The notes beneath the pieces are model-generated. The model saw only the letters and a program-made list of their open reading frames with translations, had not been told where the DNA came from and did no database searches. A stretch of DNA of 64,000 bases from Streptomyces antarcticus (GTDB lineage: Bacteria > Actinomycetota > Actinomycetes > Streptomycetales > Streptomycetaceae): the NCBI RefSeq assembly GCF_026627255.1, contig NZ_JAPNLM010000011.1, positions 62,001 through 126,000 of the forward strand, written 5' to 3'. Within the stretch, counting starts at the first letter, position 1. Every line of letters begins with the position of its first letter. This document shows, piece by piece, positions 36,274 through 44,362 of this stretch. The position numbers and the translations under genes are program-made.

Positions 36274-37646
36274 TCCGCCCGTCCTTCGCCGCCCCTGCCG
36301 CCCGGACCCCGTCCGGGCGGCAGGGGCGCGTCCCCTTCCCCGCGATGGACGAGTACTCACGCCACCTGCTCCAGGAGCACCTGGACGCGGACACCGTCCA
36401 CCTGGAGGCCCACCTCCCCGGCACCGTCGACGTCGAGCGGCTCCGGGCCGCCTTCACCCGGACCCTGGCCGGCCACCCGACGCTCCAGGTACGGCAGTCC
36501 GACTCCCGCTGGTGGCACCGCCGTTACCACTGGGAGCCGGCACCGATCGGCCCCACCGCCGTGGCCGCCAGCGCCGACCTGGGCCACACCCGCCACCGCG
36601 CCCTCACCGAACCGCCCCCGCTGGCGGCCGGCCCACCACTCCGGCTGGAGACCGCACCCGCACCCGGCGGCGGCACCGCCCTGCTCCTGACGGCAGCTCA
36701 CACCCTCGCGGACGCCGGCACCTGCCTTCGGCTGCTCTGCGACCTCGCCGACCACTACTCCGGCACCCCGGTGGGGGAGCGTCCGGTGGGTTCGGCCGGG
36801 GAGCGCTCCGTCGGTGCAACCGGGCAGCGCTCCGTCGGTACATCCGGGCAGCGCTCCGTCGGCCCGGCCGACGCCTCCGCAACGGCCCGGGCGTCGTCCG
36901 CCCGGGGCGGCCGCCCGATGCGCATCGCGCCCGCCGCAAGCCCGTCTCCCGGCACCGGTGTTCACCTCAGCGTGCTCCCACTCCCCCGGACCGGCGCCAG
37001 CAAGCCCCGCCCGACCGTCAACGACCTGCTCTTGACGGCGGTTCAGCTGACCCTGGCCGAGTGGAACCACCGGCACGACCACCCCACCGGCCCGATCCAC
37101 CTGTCGATGCCGATCGACGACCGCCCGTACGGGCCACTCGCCCCCGGCGCCCCCATGGGCAACCACAACCACCTGGCAACCATCCGAGCCGGTACGCCCG
37201 CCCCCGGCGCCGGTGCCGGTGCCGCCACGCTGCTGGGCCGGATCAGCGCGCAGACCCGCGCCGCCAAGGCCGCCCCCGTCACCGGTGGCGGCCTCATCGC
37301 CGGCCTGGTCAGCACCCCCTGGCTGCCCGTCGGCGCCAAGGCCCCGCTGACCCGGACGCTGCGCCGCGTCGCCGCCCCCTGGACGTCCACCGCTCTGGTC
37401 AGCAACCTCGGCCAGGTCACCCACCCGCTCGACTTCGGCCCCGCCGGCCAGCCCGACGCGTTGTGGTTCTCGGCACCCGTACGGATGCCCCGCGGACTCT
37501 CGGTCAGCGCCCTCACCCTCGACGGCCGCCTCCACCTCGCCGTGCGCCACTGCCACCAGCTGCTCGGCCAACCCGCCGCCGCCGAGCTCGCCCGGCGCTG
37601 CGCCGAGACCCTTGACGCACTGGCGCAGGAAGGACGACGCCGATGA
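36270..37646 (+). CDS. Condensation-domain-like acyltransferase (PapA type)
   Basis: GTG 36270 overlaps the aftD stop and opens 458 residues. The sequence follows the chloramphenicol-acetyltransferase/NRPS-condensation fold: FTRTLAGHPTLQVRQSDSRW near the N-terminus, an active-site-like AAHTLADAGTCLRLL, NDLLLTAVQLTLAEWN in the second lobe, and a late ALVSNLGQVTHPLDFGP. The expected HHxxxDG reads AHTLADAG, keeping the second His and the Asp but not the first His. Such stand-alone proteins transfer acyl groups to sugars or lipids, so it may acylate the operon's glycan. Residues about 169-200 contain four 8-residue repeats (GxRSVGxx) in a flexible insert. Confidence 0.75.
   Translation: MIRPSFAAPAARTPSGRQGRVPFPAMDEYSRHLLQEHLDADTVHLEAHLPGTVDVERLRAAFTRTLAGHPTLQVRQSDSRWWHRRYHWEPAPIGPTAVAASADLGHTRHRALTEPPPLAAGPPLRLETAPAPGGGTALLLTAAHTLADAGTCLRLLCDLADHYSGTPVGERPVGSAGERSVGATGQRSVGTSGQRSVGPADASATARASSARGGRPMRIAPAASPSPGTGVHLSVLPLPRTGASKPRPTVNDLLLTAVQLTLAEWNHRHDHPTGPIHLSMPIDDRPYGPLAPGAPMGNHNHLATIRAGTPAPGAGAGAATLLGRISAQTRAAKAAPVTGGGLIAGLVSTPWLPVGAKAPLTRTLRRVAAPWTSTALVSNLGQVTHPLDFGPAGQPDALWFSAPVRMPRGLSVSALTLDGRLHLAVRHCHQLLGQPAAAELARRCAETLDALAQEGRRR
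36774..36869 (+). repeat. Four in-frame 24-bp tandem repeats
   Basis: Four consecutive 24-bp units encode GERPVGSA, GERSVGAT, GQRSVGTS and GQRSVGPA inside the condensation-like gene. The unit length is a multiple of three, so copy-number change would not break the frame. It lies in a surface-loop region between the active-site motif and the second lobe. Copy number is likely to vary between strains. Confidence 0.85.
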
Positions 37647-38578
37647 TCCTCGGCGTCGCGGTCGCCCTGCTCGCCAACGCCCTCTACAGCGCGGGCTTCG
37701 TCCTCGAGAAGCGCGCGCTGGCCGCCCTCCCCGCGCTGGACCCACGCCGCCCGCTGCACCTCCTCCGGGCGCTGGCCTCCAGTCCCGGCTGGCTGCTGGG
37801 CTTCACCGTGCTGGGCCTGGGCTTCGGCGCCCAGCTGAAGGTCTACCAACTGCTCCCGATCGCCGTCGCCCAGGGGGTGTTCCTCTCCGGGACGGTGCTC
37901 CTGATCGCCCTCTCCGCCGTCGCACTGGGCGAGCGCCCCGGCCGCCGAGAACTCCTCGCCACCGGCGTCATCCTGCTCGCCCTGCTCGCCGTCATCGGCT
38001 CGCTCGGCGGCGGCGACGCCGATGGCAACCGGGTGGGAGCGGCGGCACCCGTCCTGCCCCTGCTCGCCGTCTGCCTCCCCTGCCTCGCCTTCGGACTCCT
38101 GCTTTTCCTCGCCTCGCTGCGCCGAGCCGGCCGTCGGCACCGCCGCAGCAGCTCCGGCGTGCCGTACGGCGTCGCCCTCGGGCTGCTGTACGGGGTGAGC
38201 TCACTCGCCATCAAGGGCACCTCGGCCGCGTTCGCCGACCGATCGGTGACGGCAGCCCTGCCCGAGCTCCTGCGCGGACCCCACCCCTGGCTGCTCATCG
38301 CCACCGGAGCAGCCGGTCTCGCCCTGTCCCAGACGGCGCTCCAACGCTGCCGCGCCTCCGTGATCGTCCCGGTCACCACCACCGTGTCCAGCATCTTCAC
38401 GGTCATCGCGGGCACCGTGGTCTTCGACGAACACCTCCCCACCGAACCGCTCCGGCTGGCGCTCCGCCTCGGCGGCACCGCACTCGCCGTCCTCGTCCTG
38501 CTCACCCTCCCGCGCCACGACGAACCGTCACCCGTACCGGCCCACCAAGGAGAACCCCGCCATGCAACAACCCAATGA
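37643..38578 (+). CDS. DMT-superfamily (EamA-like) membrane transporter
   Basis: ATG 37643 overlaps the previous stop (ATGA) and opens 311 residues with nine or ten hydrophobic helices, such as LLGFTVLGLGFGAQLKVYQL, LLATGVILLALLAVIGSLGG and VIVPVTTTVSSIFTVIAGTV. The early LANALYSAGFVLEKRALAAL is typical of the DMT branch that includes magnesium/lipid-type transporters and small multidrug-type exporters. In this operon it could flip or export a lipid-linked sugar or acyl donor, but that is inference. It overlaps the start of the Trm112-like gene. Confidence 0.82.
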   Translation: MILGVAVALLANALYSAGFVLEKRALAALPALDPRRPLHLLRALASSPGWLLGFTVLGLGFGAQLKVYQLLPIAVAQGVFLSGTVLLIALSAVALGERPGRRELLATGVILLALLAVIGSLGGGDADGNRVGAAAPVLPLLAVCLPCLAFGLLLFLASLRRAGRRHRRSSSGVPYGVALGLLYGVSSLAIKGTSAAFADRSVTAALPELLRGPHPWLLIATGAAGLALSQTALQRCRASVIVPVTTTVSSIFTVIAGTVVFDEHLPTEPLRLALRLGGTALAVLVLLTLPRHDEPSPVPAHQGEPRHATTQ

Positions 38579-38801
38579 GCCCGACCCTCGCCTCCTCCCC
38601 CTCCTCGCCTGCCCCGTGGACAAGGGCCCGCTCGTCCACGTCCCCGAAGAGGAACTCCTGTACAACCCCCGCCTACGGCGTGGCTACCCGATCCGCGACA
38701 ACCTCCCCTTTCTGCGTCCGCTCGACGCCCTCACCCTCGACGACGTCCGGCACCGGGAGCTCCTCTCCAGAATCGAGGGGCGCGTGTCTCCCGCCTCGTG
38801 A
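38562..38801 (+). CDS. Trm112-like small protein
   Basis: The 79-residue protein starts at ATG 38562 inside the end of the transporter gene. RLLPLLACPVDKGPLVHVPE followed by ELLYNPRLRRGYPIRDNLPF is the Trm112/YcaR pattern. Only one of the usual zinc-type cysteines is present (ACPVDKGPL), as in many actinobacterial members. Trm112 proteins activate SAM methyltransferases, and this operon contains one, so a partnership is plausible. An IS3 remnant lies immediately after, so the C-terminus may have been altered by insertion. Confidence 0.75.
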   Translation: MQQPNEPDPRLLPLLACPVDKGPLVHVPEEELLYNPRLRRGYPIRDNLPFLRPLDALTLDDVRHRELLSRIEGRVSPAS

Positions 38802-38864
38802 GGGGCAATCAACTTCGGCGTTGGGTTTCACGGGTGGCCACCCCTCAGGTTCACACCCGGGCCG

Positions 38865-39743
38865 TCCAGCGGTCGGTCCGACGCGGTTGCGTTGTGGCGG
38901 GCTTCGGCCGGCAGTCGGACGTTCCGGGATGGTGCGGCCGATCTGAATGCCAACCCCGAGACGCTGCGGACCTGGGTGCGTGACGCTGACGGCCGTCCGG
39001 CCGCAGCCGGCGCGACGCAGAACACCGAAGCCGAGCTGGCCCGGCTGCGGGCGGAGAAGGCGCGGCTGGCCAGGTCGGAGAAGGAATGGCAGGTCGAGCT
39101 GGGGATCCTGCGCCGGGCAGCCGCCTGTTTCGCCCGGGAGATGAGTGAAGAACGCCGCGTGGGACTTCGTCTCCGCCCACGCCGGGATCTTCGGCATCAA
39201 GCGGATGTGCCGGGCGCTGGGGGTCTCCCGCTCGGGCTACTACCGGTGGACCGCCGGCGCGGAGGTGCGGGCTGCCCGGCAGGCGGACGAGGACGCCCTG
39301 GTCGCTGAGATCCGCGATATCCAAGCCGAACACCACGGCAACTACGGCGCGCTTCGCGTCCATGCCGAACTACGCGGCTTCGGCCACACGGTGAACCGCA
39401 AGCGGGTCGCACGGCTGATGCGCAAGCACCAGATACGGACCGCGGATCGCGATATGCGTCGGCCGCGTTCCCGCAGCTGTGTGACCGGTACGGCATCCGC
39501 GGGAGCATGGGCAGAGTCGGCTCAAGCTGTGACAGCGCCCTCGCCGAGAGCCTCTGGCAGGGCCTGAAGCGAGAGACGATGCACGGGAAGCTGTTCTCCA
39601 CGATGCAACAGGCGAGGCTGGAGATCTTCCAGTGGCTCACCTACGACAACGCCCGCCGACGCCACAGCGCGCTGGGCTACCTCTCTCCCATGGAATTCGA
39701 ACAACAGCACCACAAGACAGCTGAACTCCAACTCGCAGCATGA
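38865..39743 (+). pseudogene. IS3-family element remnant (orfA and deleted orfB)
   Basis: The orfA part (DAVALWRASAGSRTF, then LNANPETLRTWVRDADGRP and EKEWQVELGILRRAAACFAR) lacks its first residues. orfB starts at about 39145 (NAAWDFVSAHAGIFGIKRMC, RALGVSRSGYYRW, YGALRVHAELRGFGHTVNRK) but jumps near 39450 from the HTH region to another phase, CDRYGIRGSMGRVGSSCDSA, LAESLWQGLKRETM and NARRRHSALGYLSP. The catalytic Asp residues are deleted while the Glu end remains. No matching terminal repeats were found. The element is inactive and inserted just after the Trm112-like gene. Confidence 0.85.
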
Positions 39744-39823
39744 ACACCTGTGTCCACACTCCGGGGGTCACCTCTCCCGAGCCTTCGATCTGCGACGTTG
39801 TCGTGTGACTGTGGCGGTCCCGT

Positions 39824-39866
39824 CAGGTCCGGCCTCCCCTCGTAGGTCGAGGGGAGGCCGGACCTG
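39824..39866. terminator. Strong bidirectional hairpin terminator
   Basis: A perfect 19-bp stem (arms 39824-39842 and 39848-39866; left arm CAGGTCCGGCCTCCCCTCG) encloses a 5-nt loop TAGGT. It lies about 95 bp beyond the stop of the chaplin gene on the minus strand and after the IS3 remnant on the plus strand. There is no long T-run, which is usual for Streptomyces hairpin terminators. Confidence 0.85.
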
Positions 39867-39959
39867 TTCAGGGCGTATGCCCTATGGCCGGTTCACAGGA
39901 GGACATGATCTGCCGGCTACGACGCTCGCGGCTGCTGAGGGTTCAGCGGCCTGGAGGTC

Positions 39960-40244
39960 TCAGTGCTTGTCGTGCTGGTCGGTCTTGTGGTGGCTGTCCT
40001 TGAAGTCGCCGTTGATGCAGGTGTTGCCGAAGGCCGGGTTGAGGAGGCCGATGACGTTGACGGTGTTCCCGCAGATGTTGATCGGGACGTGGACCGGTAC
40101 CTGGACGACGTTGCCGGACAGGACGCCGGGAGAGCCGATGGCAGCACCCTCGGCCGTGGCATCCGCGGCGGCCATACCGGCGCCACCGGCGAGGACGGCA
40201 CCTACTGCGGCGGTGAGGGCTACTGCCTTCGCGATACGCGACAT
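39960..40244 (-). CDS. Short chaplin with a histidine-rich tail
   Basis: ATG 40244 (MSRIAKAVALTAAVGAVLAG) follows AAGGAG; the longer frame to 40319 has no ribosome site. The 94-residue precursor has a Sec signal ending Ala-Asp-Ala, then the chaplin domain SPGVLSGNVVQVPVHVPINI, CGNTVNVIGLLNPAFGNTC with its two cysteines. Short chaplins assemble into amyloid films on aerial hyphae and spores. Unlike the usual short chaplins, which end soon after the second Cys, this one continues with a charged tail rich in His, Lys and Asp (DSHHKTDQHDKH). There is a strong terminator downstream. Confidence 0.9.
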   Translation of the reverse strand: MSRIAKAVALTAAVGAVLAGGAGMAAADATAEGAAIGSPGVLSGNVVQVPVHVPINICGNTVNVIGLLNPAFGNTCINGDFKDSHHKTDQHDKH

Positions 40245-40715
40245 CAAGATCTCCTTGGAAAGCGGATCCGCCGTAGGGAGTACGGCATGGACTCCCACCC
40301 AACGGCGTGATCGGCCCATCGGTTACGGCGACTCGGCCGAACCGGTGACCTCCGGACACCCAGCCCCCATCCGGCAGGGTTCCTTGGGAGATCGATGCGG
40401 GCGAAGCATAGGGAGGCGTAGCGGGCAGACCTCACGCGTTGTCGTGGCCGAAGCCCATAAGGGCGCCCTGGGTCACCGCTTCGAGCCGTGGGCGTAGGAG
40501 AACTGGTGTCCGGCTTTCGACCGTATCCCGAAGGCCGGCAATCTCGTCGGCGACCTGTGTGATCAGTTCCGGGGGCAGGCACAGGCCCAGGCCCGGAGGC
40601 CATATGAAATGATCTTGTCCGGTTTCGTCTGCACCTCTCGGCGGGCCCCGCACGGCATTCGGGGGGCTTCGGCGAGCGCGTGCATGGGCACCGTGGGTGA
40701 GGGCAGGAGCGGGCA
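40245..40715. other. Intergenic region; one doubtful minus-strand frame
   Basis: The region contains the chaplin promoter at its left. A minus-strand frame ending at 40432 reads LPPELITQVADEIAGLRDTV and RPRLEAVTQGALMGFGHDNA with fairly good third-position bias, but it has no clear start or ribosome site and no family. It may be a small gene or the tail of a broken one. Nothing else is supported. Confidence 0.35.
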
Positions 40716-40949
40716 ATGGCCGATCTGTCAGAAGTTCTTCAAGCAGGCATGCGCCGTCGGCATCTGAGTGTGGAGAGGCTCGCGAACCTCACCGGTATTC
40801 GCACCCCCCGCGTCAGAGTCTTTGTCGAGGACGGTGCCGGCGGCCCCGTACACCCCACCGAGCAGGAACTGCGCGAACTCGCCCATGCCCTCGCTCTTCC
40901 CCTGACCGAGGTTCTTCCCGGTGTCCTCGCCGGCGTACCCGCCACGTGA
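40716..40949 (+). CDS. Small XRE-like helix-turn-helix protein
   Basis: ATG 40716 is preceded by GGCAGGAGCGGGCA and opens 77 residues. The sequence DLSEVLQAGMRRRHLSVERL, ANLTGIRTPRVRVFVEDG and ELRELAHALALPLTEVLPGV follows the XRE/Cro pattern of a recognition-helix pair plus closing helices. It is probably a DNA-binding repressor. Its stop overlaps the start of a 54-residue membrane peptide (ATGA), so the two are translated together. Confidence 0.7.
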   Translation: MADLSEVLQAGMRRRHLSVERLANLTGIRTPRVRVFVEDGAGGPVHPTEQELRELAHALALPLTEVLPGVLAGVPAT

Positions 40950-41110
40950 TGCCGGATCCGGCAGCCCCCGTCACCGCCCTCCTCGCACTGGCGCTGCCCG
41001 GGGCATTACTCGCCACCGTGCTCGCCCTCGGCCGGTACGAGGAACTCCTTCTCACCCCCCGATCCGCTCCGCTGCACCGGCGGCCGCGCGCTCGCCACGC
41101 CCGCCGGTAG
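40949..41110 (+). CDS. Small single-helix membrane protein
   Basis: ATG 40949 (or GTG 40946) overlaps the stop of the HTH gene. The product of about 53 residues begins MPDPAAPVTALLALALPGAL with a hydrophobic helix running to LATVLALGRYEELLLTP, then a very basic tail (RRPRARHARR). The overlap and good third-position bias support a real gene. A repressor coupled to a membrane peptide is reminiscent of small regulatory or toxin pairs, but no function can be assigned. Confidence 0.5.
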   Translation: MPDPAAPVTALLALALPGALLATVLALGRYEELLLTPRSAPLHRRPRARHARR

Positions 41111-41174
41111 ACCGCATCGACGACCGGAGACGGGGCATCCGGGAAGAAGCGGAAGGCCACCGGGGCCGCTCCGC

Positions 41175-41198
41175 GCCCACGCCCACGCCCACGCCCAC
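41175..41198 (+). repeat. Four GCCCAC hexamer repeats
   Basis: GCCCAC is repeated four times without interruption about 35 bp upstream of the mscL start. It may be simple slippage sequence in the leader; no function is evident. Confidence 0.8.
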
Positions 41199-41231
41199 GC
41201 CCTCGAGAGGCATACAGAGGAGAGTCACCAG

Positions 41232-41675
41232 GTGAAGGGCTTTCGCAGCTTCATCCTTCGCGGCAACGTCGTCGACCTGGCCGTCGGCATCGTCATCGGT
41301 GCCGCATTCACTGCCGTCGTCACCGGCTTCGTCGGAGCGTTCCTGACCCCCCTGGTCGGGCTCGCCACGGGAGTGACCGGCGACATGAGCAAGAAGGCGT
41401 TCACGATCGGCGCCACCCAGTTCCCCTACGGAGCCTTCATCAACGCGGCGATCAGCTTCCTGCTCCTCGCCACTGCTCTGTACTTCCTGGTGGTCCTGCC
41501 CATCAACAAACTTCACGAGCGGCTCGCCCCGCACCAGGACGTGCAGGCACCCAAGCGCGACTGCCCCGAATGCCTTACCCCCGTCCCCGCCCAAGCGCGC
41601 CGCTGCGCCTCCTGCGCCGTCCCGCTGCCCGCAGTGCCCGCCCAAGCGGGAGCCGAGACGCAGCGTGTCGGCTGA
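41232..41675 (+). CDS. mscL: Large-conductance mechanosensitive channel with zinc-ribbon tail
   Basis: GTG 41232 is the start, after AGGAGAG. The 147-residue protein has the MscL N-terminus (MKGFRSFILRGNVVDLAVGI), TM1 with VGIVIGAAFTAVVTGFV, a loop, and TM2 with FINAAISFLLLATALYFLVV. MscL opens under membrane tension to relieve osmotic downshock. Beyond the usual end, the C-terminus carries a C-x2-C...C-x2-C zinc-ribbon-like module (DCPECLTPVPAQARRCASC), an add-on seen in some actinobacterial channels. The gene stands alone. Confidence 0.92.
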   Translation: MKGFRSFILRGNVVDLAVGIVIGAAFTAVVTGFVGAFLTPLVGLATGVTGDMSKKAFTIGATQFPYGAFINAAISFLLLATALYFLVVLPINKLHERLAPHQDVQAPKRDCPECLTPVPAQARRCASCAVPLPAVPAQAGAETQRVG

Positions 41676-41768
41676 TAGGAAGCAGAGACTCTCGGCGCAC
41701 TGGCCAGGTTGGCCGATCCGCCGGGGTCGGTGGAGACGGTCAGGACCGGGGCTGGTAGTCGGACCAGT

Positions 41769-42173
41769 TCAGGAAGTCGCGGCAAGTGGCACAGGCTCTT
41801 TCTGGTCATGCCCGATCTCGGCACGTTCCTGGGCGATTTCCCGGGTGAGGAAGTAGTTGAGGATGGTACGGATGGCGGCGATGGCCGCCAGCTGGCCGAT
41901 CTCGGTGAAGCTGGGGGCAACCGCCGTGCGCAGGACGTCGCCCGCCAGCTGGAATTCCAGTCCCAGCACGAGGAAGCGCCCCAGACTGAGGCGGATCTTG
42001 TTGAACTCACTGATGAGCGATCGCCTGCGGAGGCCGGTCGTGGCGAACCGGGCGAAGGCCCAGACGGCGCCCACGAAGATGATCAGCGCACCGCCCGCCT
42101 CGATGACGTGCACGAGCCACCCGATCATCTCCCGCACCCCGAACTCGGACACCAGTTCCCTTGACAAGCTCAT
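41769..42173 (-). CDS. DUF1622 membrane protein
   Basis: ATG 42173 follows AAGGGG; the longer frame to 42461 lies over the corA relic and is rejected. The 134-residue protein shows three hydrophobic segments (MIGWLVHVIEAGGALIIFVG, SLGRFLVLGLEFQLAGDVLR and IGQLAAIAAIRTILNYFL). The LGLEFQLAGDVLRT and AIRTILNYFL motifs define the DUF1622 family of unknown role. It is divergent from the decayed corA gene. Confidence 0.85.
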   Translation of the reverse strand: MSLSRELVSEFGVREMIGWLVHVIEAGGALIIFVGAVWAFARFATTGLRRRSLISEFNKIRLSLGRFLVLGLEFQLAGDVLRTAVAPSFTEIGQLAAIAAIRTILNYFLTREIAQERAEIGHDQKEPVPLAATS

Positions 42174-42282
42174 ATGGCCCCTTCTACCCGCGTCTGCGCT
42201 CCTACACAGGGCGGTCCGGTGTCTCCCGCCTGGAATGCGTCCTTCACGACCGGGCTCGGGCCGGTCGGAGCTCGTGGAGTCG

Positions 42283-43100
42283 AGGTGCCGGACGGCACAT
42301 GTCAGATGGTCCTCAAACGGCTGCGGGGGTTGGATGACGGCGAGTTCACCTGGGTCAGGCTGGCAGATCCCTCTGCGGATGAACTTGTTCAGCCGGCCGA
42401 GGAGCTGGGGCTGCACCCGCCGGCCGTCGAGGACGCGGTCCATGCGCAACAGCGCCCGCAACGGGAGCGGTTCGGGGATGTCGATGTCCTCGCCGTCGCG
42501 CTGAAGACCCTCTGGTACGTGTAGGAAGACACGGCGGTGGAGACCGGCGAGATGATGCTCTTCGTCGCGGACCCCGCAGCGTGCTCACGGTGCGCCACCT
42601 AGTCGTCGCCCCCTGCGCCGGGGCGGCCCGCCGGCTCGACGCCAACCCGGAAACCCGGACATGCTGCGCTTGGGCCCCTGAGCTGTCCTGCATGCCGTGC
42701 TGGACGTCGCCGTCGACGCCTAGAGCGACGCGGCCCGCAGGGTGCGCGCCGCGCTCAACCGACACGAAGACGAGGTGTTCTCGACCTCGCGCGTTGACCA
42801 CACCGAGGGCATCCACTCCCTCAAGCGGGAGGTACGCGAGTTACGCGACGCCGTGCAGCCGCTCGTCCCGGTGGTCCAAGGCCTCCTGAGCGGCCCCGGC
42901 GGGGAGGACCATCGGCTGGAGATCGCTCCGTACTCCGTGACGTCACCGATCACGTGCACCGCACGGACATCGAGGTGGGGACCCTGGACGAGCTGCCGGA
43001 CTCGGTCCTCGACGCGCAGCAGGCCCGGGTGGGCACCTGGCAGAACGACGACATGCGCCGCATCCCCGCGTGGGCGGCGCTCTTCGCGATCCCCGGCTGT
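42283..43100 (+). pseudogene. corA: CorA-type magnesium transporter, decayed
   Basis: Successive phases match CorA: FTWVRLADPSADELVQPAEE and LGLHPPAVEDAVHAQQRPQR, a TAG at 42522-42524, then LTVRHL.., later VDHTEGIHSLKREVRELRDA and VQPLVPVVQGLLSG, then a shift to VLDAQQARVGTWQNDDMRRI and PAWAALFAIPG. At least three frameshifts or stops interrupt it, and the membrane part with the GMN signature is missing. It cannot give a channel. It lies directly before the BrkB-like gene. Confidence 0.8.
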
Positions 43101-43277
43101 AGAAGTTCCACCTGCGCTCGCCGCGAACCCCTTGTCCTGGCGGTTGTACCGCCGAGGGCAGGGCACGGTGGCGGAGCCGCCGAGCTTAAGAGCAGGCCAG
43201 CCGCCTTCCCCGGGAGAACCCCGGTTCCCGGCCGTCCTCGCTGACATGAGTACCGCCGAGGTGGAAAGCCGCAGGGT

Positions 43278-44324
43278 ATGACACGCACACCGAAGCAAGA
43301 CCCCGACAGCGAACACGAGCATGGGAAACCCGGCCGCGAGGGCACGGCGGGCCCCGATCCGCAGGTGGAGGAGCAGGCACCTGATCACCTCACCGAACTG
43401 CCCAAGAGGTCCTGGAAGGCCGTGCTGCGCGGCACCATGAAAGAGTTCAAGGACGACGAGCTCGCCGACCGAGCCGCCGCGCTGACCTACTACGGGGTGC
43501 TGGCGCTCTTCCCCGCCCTCCTGGTGCTGGTCTCGCTGCTGGGCATCGCCGGGGAGTCCGCGACGAAGCAGGTCCTGGACAACCTGCAGAAACTGACACC
43601 CGGCTCGGCGCGGGACGTGATCAGCAACGCCGTGCAGCAGCTCCAGGGCAACTCCGGCGTCGGATCGCTGCTGGCGATCGTGGGCCTGCTCGTCGCGGTG
43701 TGGTCGGCGTCCGGCTACATCGCCGCGTTCATCCGCACCTCCAACGCCGTCTACGACATGCCTGAAGGCCGTCCGGTGTGGAAGGTCCTGCCGCTGCGCC
43801 TGGCCCTGACCGTCACGCTGATGGTCCTGGCCTGCACCAGCGCGCTCATCGTGGTCTTCTCCGGCAGTCTGGCGCGGCAGGCGGGTACCGCCCTGGGGAT
43901 CGGGGACACCGCCCTGACCGTGTGGTCGATCGCGAAGTGGCCGGTCCTGATCCTCCTCGTCACCACCATGATCGCGATCCTGTACTGGGCCGCCCCGAAC
44001 GCCAAGGGCCGCGGATTCAAGTGGGTGACCCCGGGCAGTTTCCTGGCCCTGCTGATCTGGATGGCCGCCTCGGCCGGCTTCGCGTTCTACGTCGCGAACT
44101 TCGCCTCCTACAACAAGACCTACGGCACCCTCGCCGGCGTGATCATCTTCCTGGTCTGGCTGTGGATCACCAATCTGGCGATCCTCCTCGGACTGGAGTT
44201 CGACGCGGAGATGGTCCGCCAGCGTGCGATCGCCGGCGGACTGCCCAAGGACGAGGAGCCCTACGTCGAGCCCCGCGACACCCGCGCGTGGAGCGAAGGG
44301 GACCGCCGCCGTACGGAACAGTGA
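43278..44324 (+). CDS. YihY/BrkB-family membrane protein
   Basis: The 348-residue protein starts at ATG 43278. A charged N-terminus leads to KAVLRGTMKEFKDDELADRA and AALTYYGVLALFPALLVLVS, the family signature, then about six helices (LLAIVGLLVAVWSASGYIAA, LALTVTLMVLACTSALIVVF, TYGTLAGVIIFLVWLWITNL). YihY/BrkB proteins are integral inner-membrane proteins of unclear activity, not an RNase as once named. The C-terminus is acidic and basic without motif. Its stop overlaps a possible GTG start of the PAP2 gene. It opens the stress/envelope cluster. Confidence 0.9.
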   Translation: MTRTPKQDPDSEHEHGKPGREGTAGPDPQVEEQAPDHLTELPKRSWKAVLRGTMKEFKDDELADRAAALTYYGVLALFPALLVLVSLLGIAGESATKQVLDNLQKLTPGSARDVISNAVQQLQGNSGVGSLLAIVGLLVAVWSASGYIAAFIRTSNAVYDMPEGRPVWKVLPLRLALTVTLMVLACTSALIVVFSGSLARQAGTALGIGDTALTVWSIAKWPVLILLVTTMIAILYWAAPNAKGRGFKWVTPGSFLALLIWMAASAGFAFYVANFASYNKTYGTLAGVIIFLVWLWITNLAILLGLEFDAEMVRQRAIAGGLPKDEEPYVEPRDTRAWSEGDRRRTEQ

Positions 44325-44362
44325 CCGGGCGTGAACTGCACTCGACGGGGAAACCGTACGCA

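Noticed and set aside
33118..36360. A 1080-codon minus-strand frame opposite the AftD-like gene
   Set aside because: Shadow of strong third-position G/C bias in aftD; no motif, signal or ribosome site.
36774..36869. CRISPR-like array from regularly spaced repeats
   Set aside because: The units are contiguous, in frame and without spacers; they encode an 8-residue protein repeat.
38892..39743. Active IS3 element
   Set aside because: orfA lacks its start, orfB has lost the central catalytic region with a frame change, and no terminal inverted repeats were found.
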